Origin: Zingiber officinale
Taxonomy: Eukaryota > Streptophyta > Magnoliopsida > Zingiberales > Zingiberaceae
NCBI RefSeq assembly: GCF_018446385.1
Contig: NC_056005.1
Coordinates: 61,664,239-61,728,238, forward strand
Length of the DNA: 64,000 bases
Direction of reading: 5' to 3'
Both the position numbers and the translations under genes were made by a program. Of the stretch, positions 32,601 to 45,452 are shown piece after piece. A model generated the notes under the pieces. That model did no database searches. It was not told where the DNA came from and worked only from the letters and a program-made list of their open reading frames with translations. Each line of letters opens with the position of its first letter. Position 1 is the stretch's first letter.

Positions 32601-33409
32601 CTAGAGGGATCGTCATCAAATCAGTGCCAGAATTCGACAGGATCTAAGTAGGTTTTCCTCTAACGTCAATCTGAGCTCCTACTCAGATCCGACCTAATTT
32701 CGACGTCGATCGTACTAACGGTAATTCCCCTCGGTTCACCTTCTCCTCAAGATATAGTTTTGCTCGGTCAGACTGTCGAACACCGCTGACGATAGATTGG
32801 AGGTGATGAGTGGAATATGAGGACAGAAAAAAATGAGACAGAGGATCCGATTTTCTTAAAAATATATTGATATTAGAAAAACACATGAGTAATGAGATTG
32901 TTAAAAAATGATTCAATGAATATGAGTTATTATGTAAATTTATCTGTATGTATGAGGGGAAACCATTTAATTTTTTAGCTCAATCTCAGTTCCCAAGAAC
33001 CATTTAATTCCCAACATCTTGAAGCTATATATTTTCTTCTTTGTGTCACATCACACGCTTGTTTAATTTCATAGATCACCGGAACCTTTAGAAACTTTAG
33101 AATGAGAAAGCATTATCATGTAAAAAATTTAAACTTTTTCATATACCTATTTGGCTTGTGGGCATCATAATAAAAATTTATTATTTAGAATTTATGATTA
33201 TTGACCAAATAATATAGTATGCATGCCTAAGAAATACTATAACCTTGTTAGACAAGAATTTATCTCTTTACATCTTTCACTAAATTCTACTGTTGCCTAT
33301 AAATATTCCAACATCCTCTTCTTGAATAACCAACATATAGAAACAAGATAATTACCTGATTTTGTAGGAAGGCATCGATCTCAAGGGGTGATCGAGCTTG
33401 GGTCCACAT
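29631..33409 (-). CDS. LHT-type amino-acid transporter (lysine/histidine transporter-like), 8 exons
   Basis: A complete minus-strand gene. Exons: 33409-33356, 31447-31302, 31173-30790, 30702-30309, 30241-30136, 30063-29972, 29881-29813, 29729-29631. All introns are GT-AG and all phases agree. The CDS is 1344 nt, 447 residues, matching LHT proteins (about 440-450). Landmarks: [18 protein letters not shown] at the N-terminus, [17 protein letters not shown] (first membrane helix), [53 protein letters not shown]-like C-terminus (IMAPIGGLR). LHTs are plasma-membrane proton-coupled importers of the AAAP family, with a broad amino-acid range. Intron 1 is long (1908 bp) because the promoter-exon 1 block is duplicated in it. 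Exons are GC-rich. No stop or frameshift seen; substrate cannot be told from sequence. Confidence 0.94.
31544..32175 (-). repeat. Proximal copy of duplicated promoter/exon-1 block
   Basis: Diverged duplicate of 33048-33800. Shared landmarks include GAATTTATCTCTTTA, TGGGTGATCGA-CTTGG, CATGTCAAC and TCTACAAGATATTAT/TCTACAAGGTTATAA. The intervening 32176-33047 is unrelated AT-rich DNA without a gene. Order and strand are the same, so this is a tandem duplication. Confidence 0.8.
31755..31813 (-). other. Duplicate first exon of the LHT gene (possible alternative exon 1)
   Basis: ATG at 31813 opens [18 protein letters not shown], aligned to the distal exon 1 ([18 protein letters not shown]). The donor used by the distal exon is lost here, but five bases on there is CTTCA|GTATGT, a strong donor. 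Joined to an acceptor two bases inside the normal one (the boundary reads CAGAG), the frame into exon 2 would be kept. Whether it is used is unknown; without that acceptor shift it would frameshift. Confidence 0.55.
32176..33047. other. Intron 1 / spacer DNA, no feature seen
   Basis: AT-rich with a less AT-rich patch at 32470-32820 (TCGTCGACGGCC). The minus ORF at 32683-32916 has no recognisable homology and no splice context. I see nothing supportable. Confidence 0.4.
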
Positions 33410-33800
33410 GTCAACTTTCTCAGAATGAAGAAGGATATCAGATATCCTTCTTGTGCTCCAACAAGAAGGATATCAGCATCCAACGAACTTGGATATACCC
33501 AAAACTTGGGCTACTTGAAGTCCAGCGGAATAGCAATATGAAAGGAATGCAGAGCAGAGGGATATGCACCATTCACCAGAGGAAGATGATGGGATGCATT
33601 AAATAGACTTCTTTGAAATTGATAGAGTTGACTTGGACTAGTCTACAAGGTTATAAAGAAATAATATTTTTTAAATAGATCTTCTTTGAAAATTGATAAA
33701 GTTGACTTACACGAGTCTACAAGGTTATAAAGAAATAATATTTTTAATGCCCAACTTCTATGTAATTAATGTCAAGAACAATATATATTTTTCATATGTC
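33048..33800 (-). repeat. Distal copy of promoter/exon-1 block of the LHT gene
   Basis: Contains exon 1 (33409-33356) and the likely 5' leader and promoter to its right. It differs from the proximal copy by a perfect inverted repeat at 33430-33450 (GAAGGATATC-A-GATATCCTTC) in the leader, with a third partial copy at 33465-33474. A short tandem duplication of about 85 bp is present at 33608-33745 (AATTGATA-AGTTGACTT). Confidence 0.75.
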
Positions 33801-34321
33801 ACCTTAAGAATATAATATTGTCATCTTCTTCTGCCGAAGGATTATGCTAGATGGCATTTTAGATTTAGGAGCACTTTCTCAAGTATTGAAAATCATCTAT
33901 AAGAACAAATTTTAGTTCAATCAATCAAACAATACACCAAGTTTTGATTTGATTGTTATTTTATGGATGTTTATTTGGTTCTTTAGTTGTTGTCTAATGC
34001 CTAGGGAAATTGTAAACAAAAATAAGTTATCCATAAAGCTTAGTCTACAGAAAGTTTCTACATACTTGGACTACAAGCTTAAAGTACGTACACATCTATA
34101 ACTACCTCAACAAATTTAACTTTTTTGCAATACATAATTATTCTATCCTTAGCGCACATCACACGTTACATAACTGTAAACTATTAAAAGTCATAAGACA
34201 TTGGCAGCGTGCACAACATGTTGTGATTAAGAGCATTCGTAGAATGTAGTGTGTGCTACCATTAAAAGCATTCACAGCTGATAGTGAATAATGGTAGAGT
34301 CCGGTCGTCAAAAGTCAAGGG
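33801..34321. other. Intergenic DNA upstream of the LHT gene
   Basis: No gene. 34200-34300 carries GTGTGCTACCATTAAAAGCATTCA-like units related to 27340-27500. Confidence 0.4.
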
Positions 34322-37300
34322 GACGTATGTAAAATACGGTAACAAAATAGTAATTAAATAATAAGGTTATTTGAGAAAAAATTTTATTGGAATTTTTAGG
34401 AATTTTTAGAAATTTTTTAGAAATTTTTCGGAGCCCATATGGCGTATTTTGAGAGGATGAAATTATAGACTCGGGAAAAACCTGTTTGGAATACCCAAAG
34501 ACGGGAGTTGATTGAGGAATTTAACCTTAAGTTTACTTAGTTAACCTATGTTTAATTCTTTTTATTTTCTCTTCCTCCACGCCGGACTCCTCCTCTTCCC
34601 CTCTTTCTCTTCGACGAGCTCGATCGCGCCGCCGCCACCACTTCTCCCAACACCACTTCCTCTTCTCTCTTGTTTCTTCTCTTCACCTCTCACCGCCCCT
34701 TCAATGACATCCCGTGCCCTAGCCATCTCCTCCACTGCCGCTCTCCCTCTCGCCACTGCCCAATGCCGTCGCTGCCACCCGAGGCCGCACCACCCTTCGT
34801 CGATTGCCGGGCATCACCGCCGACCCTCTCCTCCTTACATGATCGGTCGAGCGAGGGGAGACCCGAACCCTAGTCGCCGATTCACCGTCGTCCTCTACGT
34901 GACGTGTCTCCGACCAACGGATCTCTTCCTCCCTAGTTGATCATGGTTAGAGACCAGACCTTCTCCTTCGATGGGCACTCGGTTCCGATTCTTGGTTGCC
35001 GGTGGTTAGTTGCAGCCATCGGATATCTCTACTCCAGCTAATCCTCTATCTCTGGTTAGTGTCGAATCTTCCATTATGATATGAAGAGAAGATCAATGGA
35101 TAAGTGGTTAGTCCGAGGTATGTGGATTTTGAATTTGGTCTTGTGCTTAGTCAAGACTCAAGAGTGGGTTGATTGTGTTGTAGGATGATGGAAGAGGGAG
35201 ATCAACAACCTCACCTTGCATTGGCTACCAATTCTTGGTAGCCAACATCACCGGCTTTGGTTCATCAGTGGTGCATCCAGATATGGGGTGAGTTTTTGAG
35301 GTAATTTCATTTCTACGTTGGTTTGGAAAGATTGAAGGATTTATAAGGAGATTTGGTTAGCAATTCATCATGATATAAATGAGTAATTAGTTATCTTGGG
35401 TTGGATTTTCAGATGTGATTAAGGTTGATAAATTATGCATGTTTGATTCATGATGCTTAGTAATTGATGAAATTAAATTAGATTGGTTATTTGATTACGG
35501 TTTTGGTTAGGATGTGCATAATATCTAATTAAGGGAGATATGATCTCTTGATTGTAATGAAGGGATGAATTGGAATTAAGGTCCTGTTTCGATTATCATT
35601 TATCTAAATTGAAGTTTGTGATAATGCATGAAGTAATTGATAAATCTGTAAATTAATGGAGGTTGTATCTGGAGATTAACATGATTAATCTGATATCCAT
35701 GCATGTTGGATAGTTCTATTACATGATTAATTGTGAGTGATTGATTTTGATTGGTATCAAATTTGGAATTGATTAATTAGTTCTTACGGGATGAGATTTG
35801 ATTTTATTTCCGATTGAGGTTTGGTTGATTAGTGGTTGATTTGTTGTAGATGATTACATGATTGTTATTCAAGTTCATTAGATTGATATTGTGATGTGTT
35901 GGGATGAATTTGGATTCATGATGGGTAACCTTGGTGGTAATGGATTGTTACATGTATCCATTAAGGAGTTAGTAATAATGAGTTAAATCTAATTTAACTA
36001 AAGGAACTGGGTGAATCGAGGTTGATCGTTCGATTAGGGTTTTCCTATGAGTCTTTGGGTTTAGTTAGTTATTGTTTAAATGATTAGCTAAACTGTACAT
36101 TATATCATTTGCAAGACGATGATTCAAGATGAGCATCTCGACGTGGAATCTATCTGATACGATCTTCGTTTTGAGGCGGGTACTTCTGACTTATCTCTTT
36201 GATATAGTCATTTTAGATATGTATAATAGTTTATAGTTGGTAGTAATTTTTATGTTTGCATTTGCTTTGGTATGTCACTATTTGTGTTCTTGTAGTATGC
36301 CTATATCTTTATCTGTTATACATTCATGCTTATACCATCTTGATTGTTGCCATATGTACTCTTGTTCTTAGAAATAGTGATATACATTGACCTACTGTGT
36401 AGTAGACTCGTTATTTGTCATATCTGATTTGTGTACTTAGATTTATGATTCCTAGATCATTTTATGATCTATTTCCTTTTTGGTGCATTTTATATGGAGG
36501 TATACACTGTCAGTATCTACATGATTAGTGATATGCACCATCTTGCATGATTGCATGCTGAGCGATTATCGGCTCCATTATTGTTAAGCACATCGCCAGT
36601 TACATGATCTACACACACAACCACTCGTGGGTTAGTGGTATATCAGGTAGGGTGTTTGCAGTTTGCTCTGCCAGTGCTCTGCTGGTCCACTCATGAGTAG
36701 CGTGACACAGCGTGGTAGCACGATAGGGATACCTCCTCTAGACTGTCTTAGGGAGATGAGAGCATTGCTCTCCCCCACTCTGTTTGGGGTAGGAGGATAG
36801 GTGTACTCTGACAGCATCCTATCCACTAGATCACACAGGAGCAGTGATGGCAGAGTGCACAGTTGTCATAGTAGCCCTACCCACTCGGTCTCACCATCGC
36901 GTGTGAGATGGCTAACTGACGTCAGAGGTGACACATATCATTTTACACCATTTTGCATGATTGCATTTATTGTTTGTGATTGCTGAATATTGGTTGCTGC
37001 ATTTTGGCGGTTGCATATGTTTGACATGCATACAGGTGACATTTTGTATCTAGTTTGACGATCCTTATGTTCCAGATAGGAGGTCCTGGTGAATACAGTT
37101 TTCTTCAGCCATTTCCAGTCTGCATTTCCTACTTTTGTTTAGGAAACTGTACCGCATGATTATTACTGTTAGTTATAACTTATTATGCCTATCTATCTGG
37201 TATCCACTGAGTTGTTGAACTCACACCATTGATATATTGTTATTTCAGGCTTCAGGTAGATATTTGTGGAGTCGCTTGGAGTATCCTGTCTGCCGGTCCT

Positions 37301-37429
37301 ACGTCACATCCGAAGACCTATTTTCTGGTTTCTTTAGTACTTTATTTGGTTTATGTATTCGGTGTACTTAGCTTTGTATATTCTGAATTTGTTTCTGGAT
37401 TGTTGTGATATGGTGTCTTATATTATTTT
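34322..37429 (+). repeat. Truncated chromovirus LTR, copy 3
   Basis: The start (repeated GGAATTTTTAGG near 34395) resembles the U3 of the LTR at 2239. The later part has the Tekay-type words GAGTTGTTGAACTCACACC (near 37210) and GGCGGGTACTTCTGACTTATC (36175). CT-rich leader-like DNA lies at 34560-34920; the ORF there (34548-34940) is low complexity and not supported as a gene. It is cut at 34322 and by copia C at 37430. No coding region of this element remains. Confidence 0.6.
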
Positions 37430-39072
37430 TGAAGGCGTTAGAATTCCATTTTGTTTAAATTTCTCTGTACAAAAATTGTACAAGTATAGAACTTTTCCTA
37501 GCAACCCGCATGTTCGATCAGACATGTGTTTGATCAATCAAGCAAGTTCTTAACGGATCAAAGCACACCTTGATCAAAGTACAAGATCGCTGGCCTCTTG
37601 TGTTGGTATTCAAAATTGATACAAAGAAAACTAAACTAATTACGTAGAGAAATTAAAGAACTAGTTGTACATTTCCTTTGTAGCTAAAGACCTCTTTATC
37701 TTCTGCTGTATTCCTCTCCTCTTCTTGAACGTCGTGTGGACGACGATCTACCAAGACAAAAACCACCCTTCTTCTCTTCTTTGTTTCCAAACTGCCAGCC
37801 ACAAAAGAAGGCTCTAGAATGGGCGCCTTCTCCTCTTCCTCCTCTCCTCAAAGCCACCGGCCACAAGCAATAGATGGGAGAATACCGCCGGCCCTAGCTT
37901 GATTTGGAAGATTTGCCACCGGCCCTAGGCAAGGTGAGGAAGAGCTTGTCGCCGACCCTAGCAATGGGTGAAGATGGCGCTGACCCTAAGCAAGGGAAGA
38001 GGACCGCCGACCCTTAGCAAGGGAAGAAGACTGCTAACCGTAGGAAAGCAAAGAAGTGTTGTTGGCCCTAAGAAAGCAAAGAGGAGGAGGTGGCATCGAA
38101 AAACCAAAACCAACAACTCCTTGGATGGGTGGATGCGAGGCTTTATATAGAGGCTACAACAGGGACCTAGAGGAGGAATTGGTTTAGGCCTCCTGATGGG
38201 CTTGGGCTTCCTGTGTTCGATCCGAACACCCAACTCAAGTCTATCAATAATAACCGATACCACTAAAGGGTTATTATTGAACTACCGCACAAATCCCATA
38301 TTACAATATAGGCTCTTTCTTATCATGAGTGTATTAATCTCTGTGTGTTTAAGATATCGTATGTCCGTCAATTAATTGAGTTACTGACAATTCAAATAAT
38401 TAACATCTGATTCCAAGAGTAGTACCACTCAACTTTATTATCATCCCGGACTAAGTCCACCTGCAGGGTTTACATGATAATCCTTATGAGCTCCTCAAGG
38501 GGACATCATCAGCCTAAATAATTAGGACACAGATTCCTTCTATAATCAACAACACATCATATAAATAATACTATCTCCAAACTCATCGAGCCTATTGATT
38601 TAACGAATAAATCTCACCCATTGATAAGTTAAAGAAATAAATACTAAGTATACATGCTTGTTATTATATAGGGATTAAGAGGACACACATCCATAATAAC
38701 AGAGGTTCTGTTCTTTTATGTAGCAAGTACAAATCAAACAACCTCAGATGGTCCTACTCAATACACACATAGTGTACTAGTGTAATTTTATAGTCAAGAC
38801 AGACTAATACCAAATTACACTACAACCGTTCCAATGGTTTATCCCAATTCATTTTGGTTGTGAGCTACTATTTATAATTTATAAGAGACCGATAACATGA
38901 TCTTCTGTGTGGCACCATACACCATGTTATCTACAATATAAATTAAATGGACAACTGCATTGACATATATATAAATATAAAATGTAGACATTTGACCAAA
39001 CTGATTCTCATTTCAAAATATTTCAAAACAGATGTTCATACAAAAGCTAGGCTTATAATATGTATCCCAACA
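37430..39072 (-). repeat. 3' LTR of copia C (1643 bp)
   Basis: In plus coordinates it starts TGAAGGC and ends ATCCCAACA. It has a TATATAAAG box near 38138-38146 on the minus strand. It aligns with the split 5' LTR and the truncated LTR at 4561-6474. Confidence 0.92.
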
Positions 39073-39084
39073 ATCCCCCACTTA
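39073..39084 (-). other. Polypurine tract of copia C
   Basis: On the minus strand TAAGTGGGGGAT, directly before the TGTTGGGATA start of the 3' LTR. Confidence 0.85.
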
Positions 39085-39289
39085 TACTAAAAGACTATGC
39101 TACCATAAATGCTGCCATACATCTGATTCTCATCTCCTCAACATGCCTATCAAAAGCTCTAGCCAGAAGGACCTTAGTAAAAGAATCTGCCAGGTTATCT
39201 ATTGATGTAATCTTGGCGACAACAACCTCTTCTTATTTTACGATGTCTTGTATCAGGTGGTACTTGCGCTCAATGTGTTTACTTGCCTT

Positions 39290-41890
39290 ATAGGCTCATG
39301 GTTCATTCAAGTTTGCTACTGCACCACTGTTATCACAATAAATTGTGATAACTTTGGGCAAATCAGGAATCACATCTAAGTCTATCAAGAAGTTTCTAAG
39401 CCATACAACTTCTTTAGTTGCCTCAGAGGCTACCACATACTCAGCTTCCATGGTGGAGTCTGAAACGCATTTCTGCTTAACATTCCTCCATGCTATGGCT
39501 CCACCTTCCAAAGTAAACACATACCCCAAGGTTGATTTACTGTTATCCCTATTTGATTGGAAGTTTGAATCCGTGTAACACACAGGGAGTAAATCATCTG
39601 CCTGGTAAACCAACATATAATCTCTAGTCCTTTTCAGGTACTTTAATATATGCTTTACGGTAGTCTAATGTCCGAGTCCTGGGTTACTTTGATATCTGCT
39701 AACCATGCTCACGGTAAAACAGATATCCGCTCTCATACATAGCATCGCATACATTAGGCTTCCTACAGCCGAGGTATAAGGAACTACCTTCATCTCCTCT
39801 ATCTCCTTTGGTGTCTTAGGACATATTTCTTTAGATAAAGGTACTCCATGCCGAAAAAGTAGAAAACCTTTATTGGAGTTTTGCATGCTAAATCAAGCTA
39901 GGATAGTATCGATGTATGAAGCTTGGGATAAGTACAACATCCTTTTCTTGCGATCTCTTATTACTTTGACCCCAAGAATATGTCCACATTCTCCCAAGTC
40001 CTTCATATCAAACTACTTGGAAATCCATACCCTTACGTCTGACAACACTTTGGCATTGTTGCTAATGAGCAAAATGTCATCTACGTATAGTACAAGAAAT
40101 ACCACCACGTTTCCATCACTTTTCTTGTATACACAAGACTCATCTAGACACTGAATGAATCCATAAGACTGGATCACTTCATCAAACCGGATGTTCCAAG
40201 ATCTCGAAGCTTGCTTCAGTCCATAAATGGACCGATTGAGTTTACATACAAGATGCTCTTTGCTCTTTGCAATGAATCCCTCTAGTTGCTTCATATAGAT
40301 GTTTTCTTCAAGACTTCCGTTAAGGAAAGCTGTCTTGACATCCATTTACCAAACCTCATAATCCATATGAGCAGCAATAAATAAAAGAATCTGGATAGAC
40401 TTAAGCATGACTACCGGTGAAAAAGTTTCCTCATAATCAATTCCCTCTTTCTGAGTATACCCCTTCGCAACAAGCCTCACTTTAAAGGTTTCCGCCTTCC
40501 CGTCTATTCCTCTTTTCCTTTTATAGACCCATTTATATCCAATGTTTTTGTACCATTTGGTGGTTCTACGAGCTCCCAGACTTGATTAGAATGCATAGAT
40601 TATATTTCAGAGTTCATTGCACTTTGCCAAGATGCTGCATCTTTATCTTGGAGTGCTTCATCATATGTCCAGGGATCAACTTCATGTTCACCAGGGATTA
40701 AGTCCGAAGACTCTCCCAAAAATATAAATCTATCAAGTTATTTAACAACCCTCCCACTACGAGAGGCACTACTTGTAATTGAGCATCATTTCTGACACGT
40801 GTTGCAGTTACTTGTATTATCTCCTTTTGTACCATTGGTACTAAAGTAGAAGTATCCTCTCTTATTTCCTCAAGAACAATTTTACTCATGGGCTTGCGGT
40901 TCCTTGCATAGTCCTCTTCTAAAAATCGAGCATTGGTGCTAACAATGACCTTCTGATCTTTAGAACTATAAAACAAACCACCTTTCGTTCCTCTAGGATA
41001 TCCCACGAACAAGCGAACTTCTGTATATGATTCCAACTTATCAGCATCTTCCTTCAACACATGTGCTGGACTACTCCAAATCTGAATATGTTTCAAACTA
41101 GGCTTATGGTCATTCCACAATTCTGTGGGAGTAGAGGGTACTGACTTAGAAGGTACCAAGTTTAGAATGTACGGCGTCGTTTCCATAGAATATCCTCAAA
41201 ATGAATTTGGTAATTCTGAATAACTCATCATTGATCTAATCATTTCCATAAGAGTCTTATTCCTTCGTTTCGCCACACCATTTTGTTGGGGTGTACCAGG
41301 TGCAAACAATTGGGATTGAAACCCGACCTCTGATAAGTAACTCCTAAACTCTCCTAAGAGGTACTCTCCATCACGATCAGACCGTAGTGTCTTGATACTT
41401 TTACCATGACGCTTCTCCACATCAGCCTTGTACTTTTTGAACTTATCAAAGTACTCAGACTTGCGACACATCAAGTAAATGTACCCATATCTCGAATAGT
41501 TATCTATAAAAGAGACAAAATATTCGAAACCACCTCTTACCTGAATAGTCATAGGTCCACACAAATCAGAATGAATCGATTCCAACACTTCTTTGGCTCT
41601 ATACCCCTTTGCCTTAAAAAGCCTCTTGGTCATTTTTCCTTCCAAGCAAAACTCGTAGGTCAGAAATTTTTCCACTACCAATGAACCCAAAGGTCCATCG
41701 GCTATTAACCTTTGAATCCTATTCAAGTTAATATGACCCAACCTTAAATGCCAAGTATGTGTTTGGTTCATTTTCGAAGATTGCTTTCTCTTATTAGAAT
41801 TAGAAAATGTGTTATTAATTTCCATTTATTGTATCGTGGGAGTTATTGGATTAAGAGTATACAAATTGGCAACCAACGCACCAGAACAGA
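39290..41890 (-). pseudogene. Copia C pol: integrase, RT, RNase H (broken)
   Basis: Integrase 41825-41196 (HLRLGHINLNRI, HSDLCGPM, RSDRDGEYL, QNGVAKRRNKT; the usual catalytic Glu in NGVAE(R)R is Lys here). Linker 41186-40698. RT at 40690-39890 in pieces (QMDVKTAFLNG-type start at 40345, SIYGLKQASRSWN, LYVDDILL). RNase H 39616-39296 (CYTDSNFQSN, STMEAEYV, IYCDNSGAVA). Several stops and shifts separate them. The order PR-IN-RT-RH confirms Ty1/copia. Confidence 0.88.
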
Positions 41891-43046
41891 TAACCATCCT
41901 ATTTTTCTTGACAACCAATTTTGTCATAAAAAGAAACAAAATATCCATCCATAAATAATTTAGAAACTGAAATCAAGTTCTTTCTAAAACATGGTACGTA
42001 AAGATAATTTTTCAAAATCAAAGTTTTATTCTTAACAAAAGATAAATAAACATCTCCCACTGCAACAGTCGCCACTCTCGTAGCATTGCCCATGTAGACG
42101 GTGATCTCCCCTTCATGTAGTCGCTTGGTTTCCTGCAATGAATTGCAGACATGATCAGTAGCTCCCGTATCTACACACCAGGTACCGGTAGATAACACCG
42201 CTAAACATGTTTCAACAACTAATGGATAAGATATATCTTTATTGTTCTGCTTTCTACGAGGACATTCCACATTCCAATATCCAGACTGCTTGCATGTGAA
42301 GCACTTGTCTTTCGGCTTCTTCACACCTGCCTGCGACCCAGTCCCTTGAGGTCAAATCACTTTCTTTACCGAACTAACTTGTTTCTTCTTCTTCTTTCCG
42401 CCTTTCAACTTAGAGGCAGAAACATTTTTAGCAATGTGAACTTGAGAACTTTGACGAAATAGCCCTTCTGCCGCTTGGAATTCTGTTAGAAGTTTCGCCA
42501 ATGAATAAACCCTTTTGTTCATGTTGTAGTTCAGGCGGAACTGCTCAAAACTCTTGGGCAGCGTTTGGAGAATGATATCGACCTGGGTTTCCCCATCGAT
42601 TTCAACTCCAAGGACTTCCATCTCATTTAAATGAGCCATCATCTTGAGGATATGATCCATTACGGGTGTCCCCTCAGTCATGGTGGTCGTCATTAAGTTT
42701 CTCATGACCTCCTACCTGGCAGTCTGATTCTGGTGTCCAAAGAGCTCCTTGAGATTGAGCATCATGTCATAGGCAGTGGGTAGAGCCTGATGCTGATGTT
42801 GCAGCACATTTGACATAGAAGCCAAAATGTAACACCGCGCCATCTCATCTGCCTTGACCCATTTCCTATGTCTCTATCTCCTCTTCACTATAATCCTTAT
42901 CAGGCATGCTAGGGCAGACCTCAAGAATTACAAACTTGTATTCTTCAGCAGTTAAGACAATGTCCAAGTTCCATGTCCAATCAATATAATTTGGACTAGT
43001 AATGTTGTTTTCTTTTAAAATAACAACAAGAGGATTGAAAGCCATT
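41891..43046 (-). pseudogene. Copia C gag-protease (broken)
   Basis: ATG at 43046 begins MAFNPLVVILKEN. The gag core is readable in pieces; 42705-42352 includes LPKSFEQFRLNYN. The zinc knuckle CFTCKQSGYWNVEC has Tyr where His is expected. Protease WCVDTGATDHVC lies near 42160. Stops near 42350 and 42710-42890 break it. Gag would package element RNA. Confidence 0.85.
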
Positions 43047-44158
43047 TTGAAATCCTGAGAATCACATAATAAAATATTTGATCAAAACTTTAGAATTTTA
43101 AATAATATTTATTTCTCAAACAATATACTTTAAATTCACCAACACCTCAAAACACCGTGAATTTCGTATGCCACGATAGTGTGGACGTACACTAATTCAA
43201 ACATTTGTAAGAGGAGGTTTTACCCATTAATTTTATTATCTTGTCAACCTAACTGTATGATAAATAAAATTAATTGTTGGTTCATCTTTGGTCATACAAA
43301 TAATAGTAGTGAATTCGATGGAGAGGATACTATTAAATGCGCCTAAGTATATACCATTACTTGATACTTAGTCCATTAATTAGGATTGTACCCCTTCAGA
43401 TGGAGAAGATCACACATATCTAATAATTTTCTATAATCATCCATAGAGGAAGTTTGATCTAGGAATCCGCAAACAAACTCATCCGATATGGAGGAAGGCA
43501 CTTAAAGCCAACACGCAAGTTTGAATGCATCACTTACAAACCAATAATGGAGGTAATTGAATTTATTTACATACTCTCTCTCCTACTTAGTTATTTAAAT
43601 TGAGGAATTTTAACATGCACACACATCACAATACATAAAACCATCATCACACCACCCACAAATAGCATATAAAGACAATAAATATGAAAATAAAATTTCT
43701 AACTATTATGGACTCATCCAACGTTGTCCTCCAATATGCTGCCAATGGAACAAGCTGTCGTGTCTATCTTGCTTCCTTCTTCGTCGCGCCTCTGCTCTTT
43801 AAATTAACACCACGCATAGCAAGGATACAAGCTGCAACAAAAGAAATAAAATTTACATTTATCGATCGTATATTCCACAAGGAAATTTATATGTAATCTA
43901 GATCAAATAGAATGTAAAAAAAATAATAATACAGCAACCGGCTGTATTTAATTATTACAATCATGCACACACAAACAACCTCGACATGCTCGAGGGTTCA
44001 AATCATACACAAACACACAAAGCCATAATAGTTGGATCTAGGATGCCTGCAACCACAAAGTTAATCTATCTTGCGCATCCTACTATTATCCTGCCTAAAC
44101 TTATATATGAGCAGTGCATAATTTAACTGAAAACCAATCACACAGAACTAGAAAACTC
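43047..44158 (-). other. Leader region of copia C
   Basis: About 1.1 kb between gag start and primer site with no supported ORF. The small plus-strand ORF at 43684-43896 has no homology I recognise. Confidence 0.6.
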
Positions 44159-44170
44159 GCTCTGATACCA
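44159..44170 (-). other. Primer-binding site of copia C
   Basis: On the minus strand TGGTATCAGAGC, two bases from the LTR end CTTCA; initiator tRNA-Met type. Confidence 0.92.
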
Positions 44171-44172
44171 CT

Positions 44173-45452
44173 TGAAGGCACTGGAATTTCATTCTATTTA
44201 AATTTCCCTGTACAAAAATTGTACAAGTATTAAACTATTCCTAGCAACCTACATGTTCGATCAGACATGTGTTTGATCAATCAAGCAAGTTCTTGACGGA
44301 TCAAAGCACACCTTGATCGAAGTACAAGATCGCTGGCCTCTTATGTTGGTATTCAAAATCGATACAAAGAAAACTAAACTAATTACGCAGCGAAATTAAA
44401 GAACTAGTTGTACCTTTATTTTGTAGCTAAAGAGCTCTTGTTCTTCTATCGTATTCCTCTCCTCTTCTTGGAAGTCGTGTGGGTGATGATCTACCAAGAC
44501 AAAAACCACCCTTCCCTTCGTATCTTCCAAACCGCCGGCCACTAAGGAGACTCTAGGATGGGGCGCCTTCTTCTCTACTTTCTTCTCCTCTCCTTCCTCT
44601 TCTCCAATCCGTCGCCCACTAAGAGATCCTAGCAAGGAGGGGCGTCGACCCTAGTAAGGAGGGGCGTCTGCCCTAAGCAAGGAGGAGGGGAGGGGCGCCG
44701 GCCCTAAGAAAGGAGGAGGGGAGGCGAGCCGACCTTAAGCAAGGAGGAGGGGAGGAGCGCCGACCCTAAGAAAGGAGGAGGGGAGGGGCGTTGGCCATAA
44801 GGAGGAGAAGAGAATTGTGGAAAATTAGGTTTTGGGGGTGCCACCTACTCGCTTTTATAATGCTTGCCGCCGGCCCAAGGAAGGTAGGTTTTTCCGAAAA
44901 CAACAACTACTTGGATGGGTGGATGCGAGACTTTATATAGAGGCTACAACAGGGACCTAGAGGAGGAATTGGTTTAAGCTTCCTGATGGGCTTGGGATTC
45001 CTGTGTTCGGCCCGAACACCCAACTCAAGTCCATCAATAATAACCCATACCACTAAAGGGTTATTATTGAATTACCGCACCAATCCCATATTACAATATA
45101 GGATCCTTCTTATCATGAGTGCGTTAATCTCCCTGTGTTAAGATATCGTATGCCCGTCAATTAATTGAGTTACTGACAACTCAATTAATTAACATTTGAT
45201 TCCAAGAGTAGTACCACTCAACTTTATTATCATCCCAGACTAAGTCCACCTGCAGGGTTTACATGATAATCCTTATGAGCTCTTCGAGGGAACATCATCA
45301 GCCTAAATAATTAGGACACGGATTCCTTCTATAATCAACAACACACCATATAAATAATATTATCTCCAAACTCATCGGGCCTATTGATTTAACGAATAAA
45401 TCTCACCCATTGATAAGTTACAGAAATAAATACTAAGTATACGTGCTTGTTA
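44173..45452 (-). repeat. 5' LTR of copia C, part next to primer site
   Basis: Matches 37430 onward of the 3' LTR. Contains several AAGGAGGAGGGGAGG repeats (44630-44800) that the other LTR lacks or has in shorter form. It stops at TGTTA, the duplicated target of copia B. Confidence 0.92.

Noticed and set aside
34548..34940. Ser/Pro-rich 130-residue ORF
   Set aside because: Lies in the CT-rich leader part of a truncated chromovirus LTR; composition alone explains it and no exon structure follows.
34322..37429. Complete LTR retrotransposon starting here
   Set aside because: No polypurine tract, primer site or coding region; both ends are cut, so only a partial LTR is claimed.
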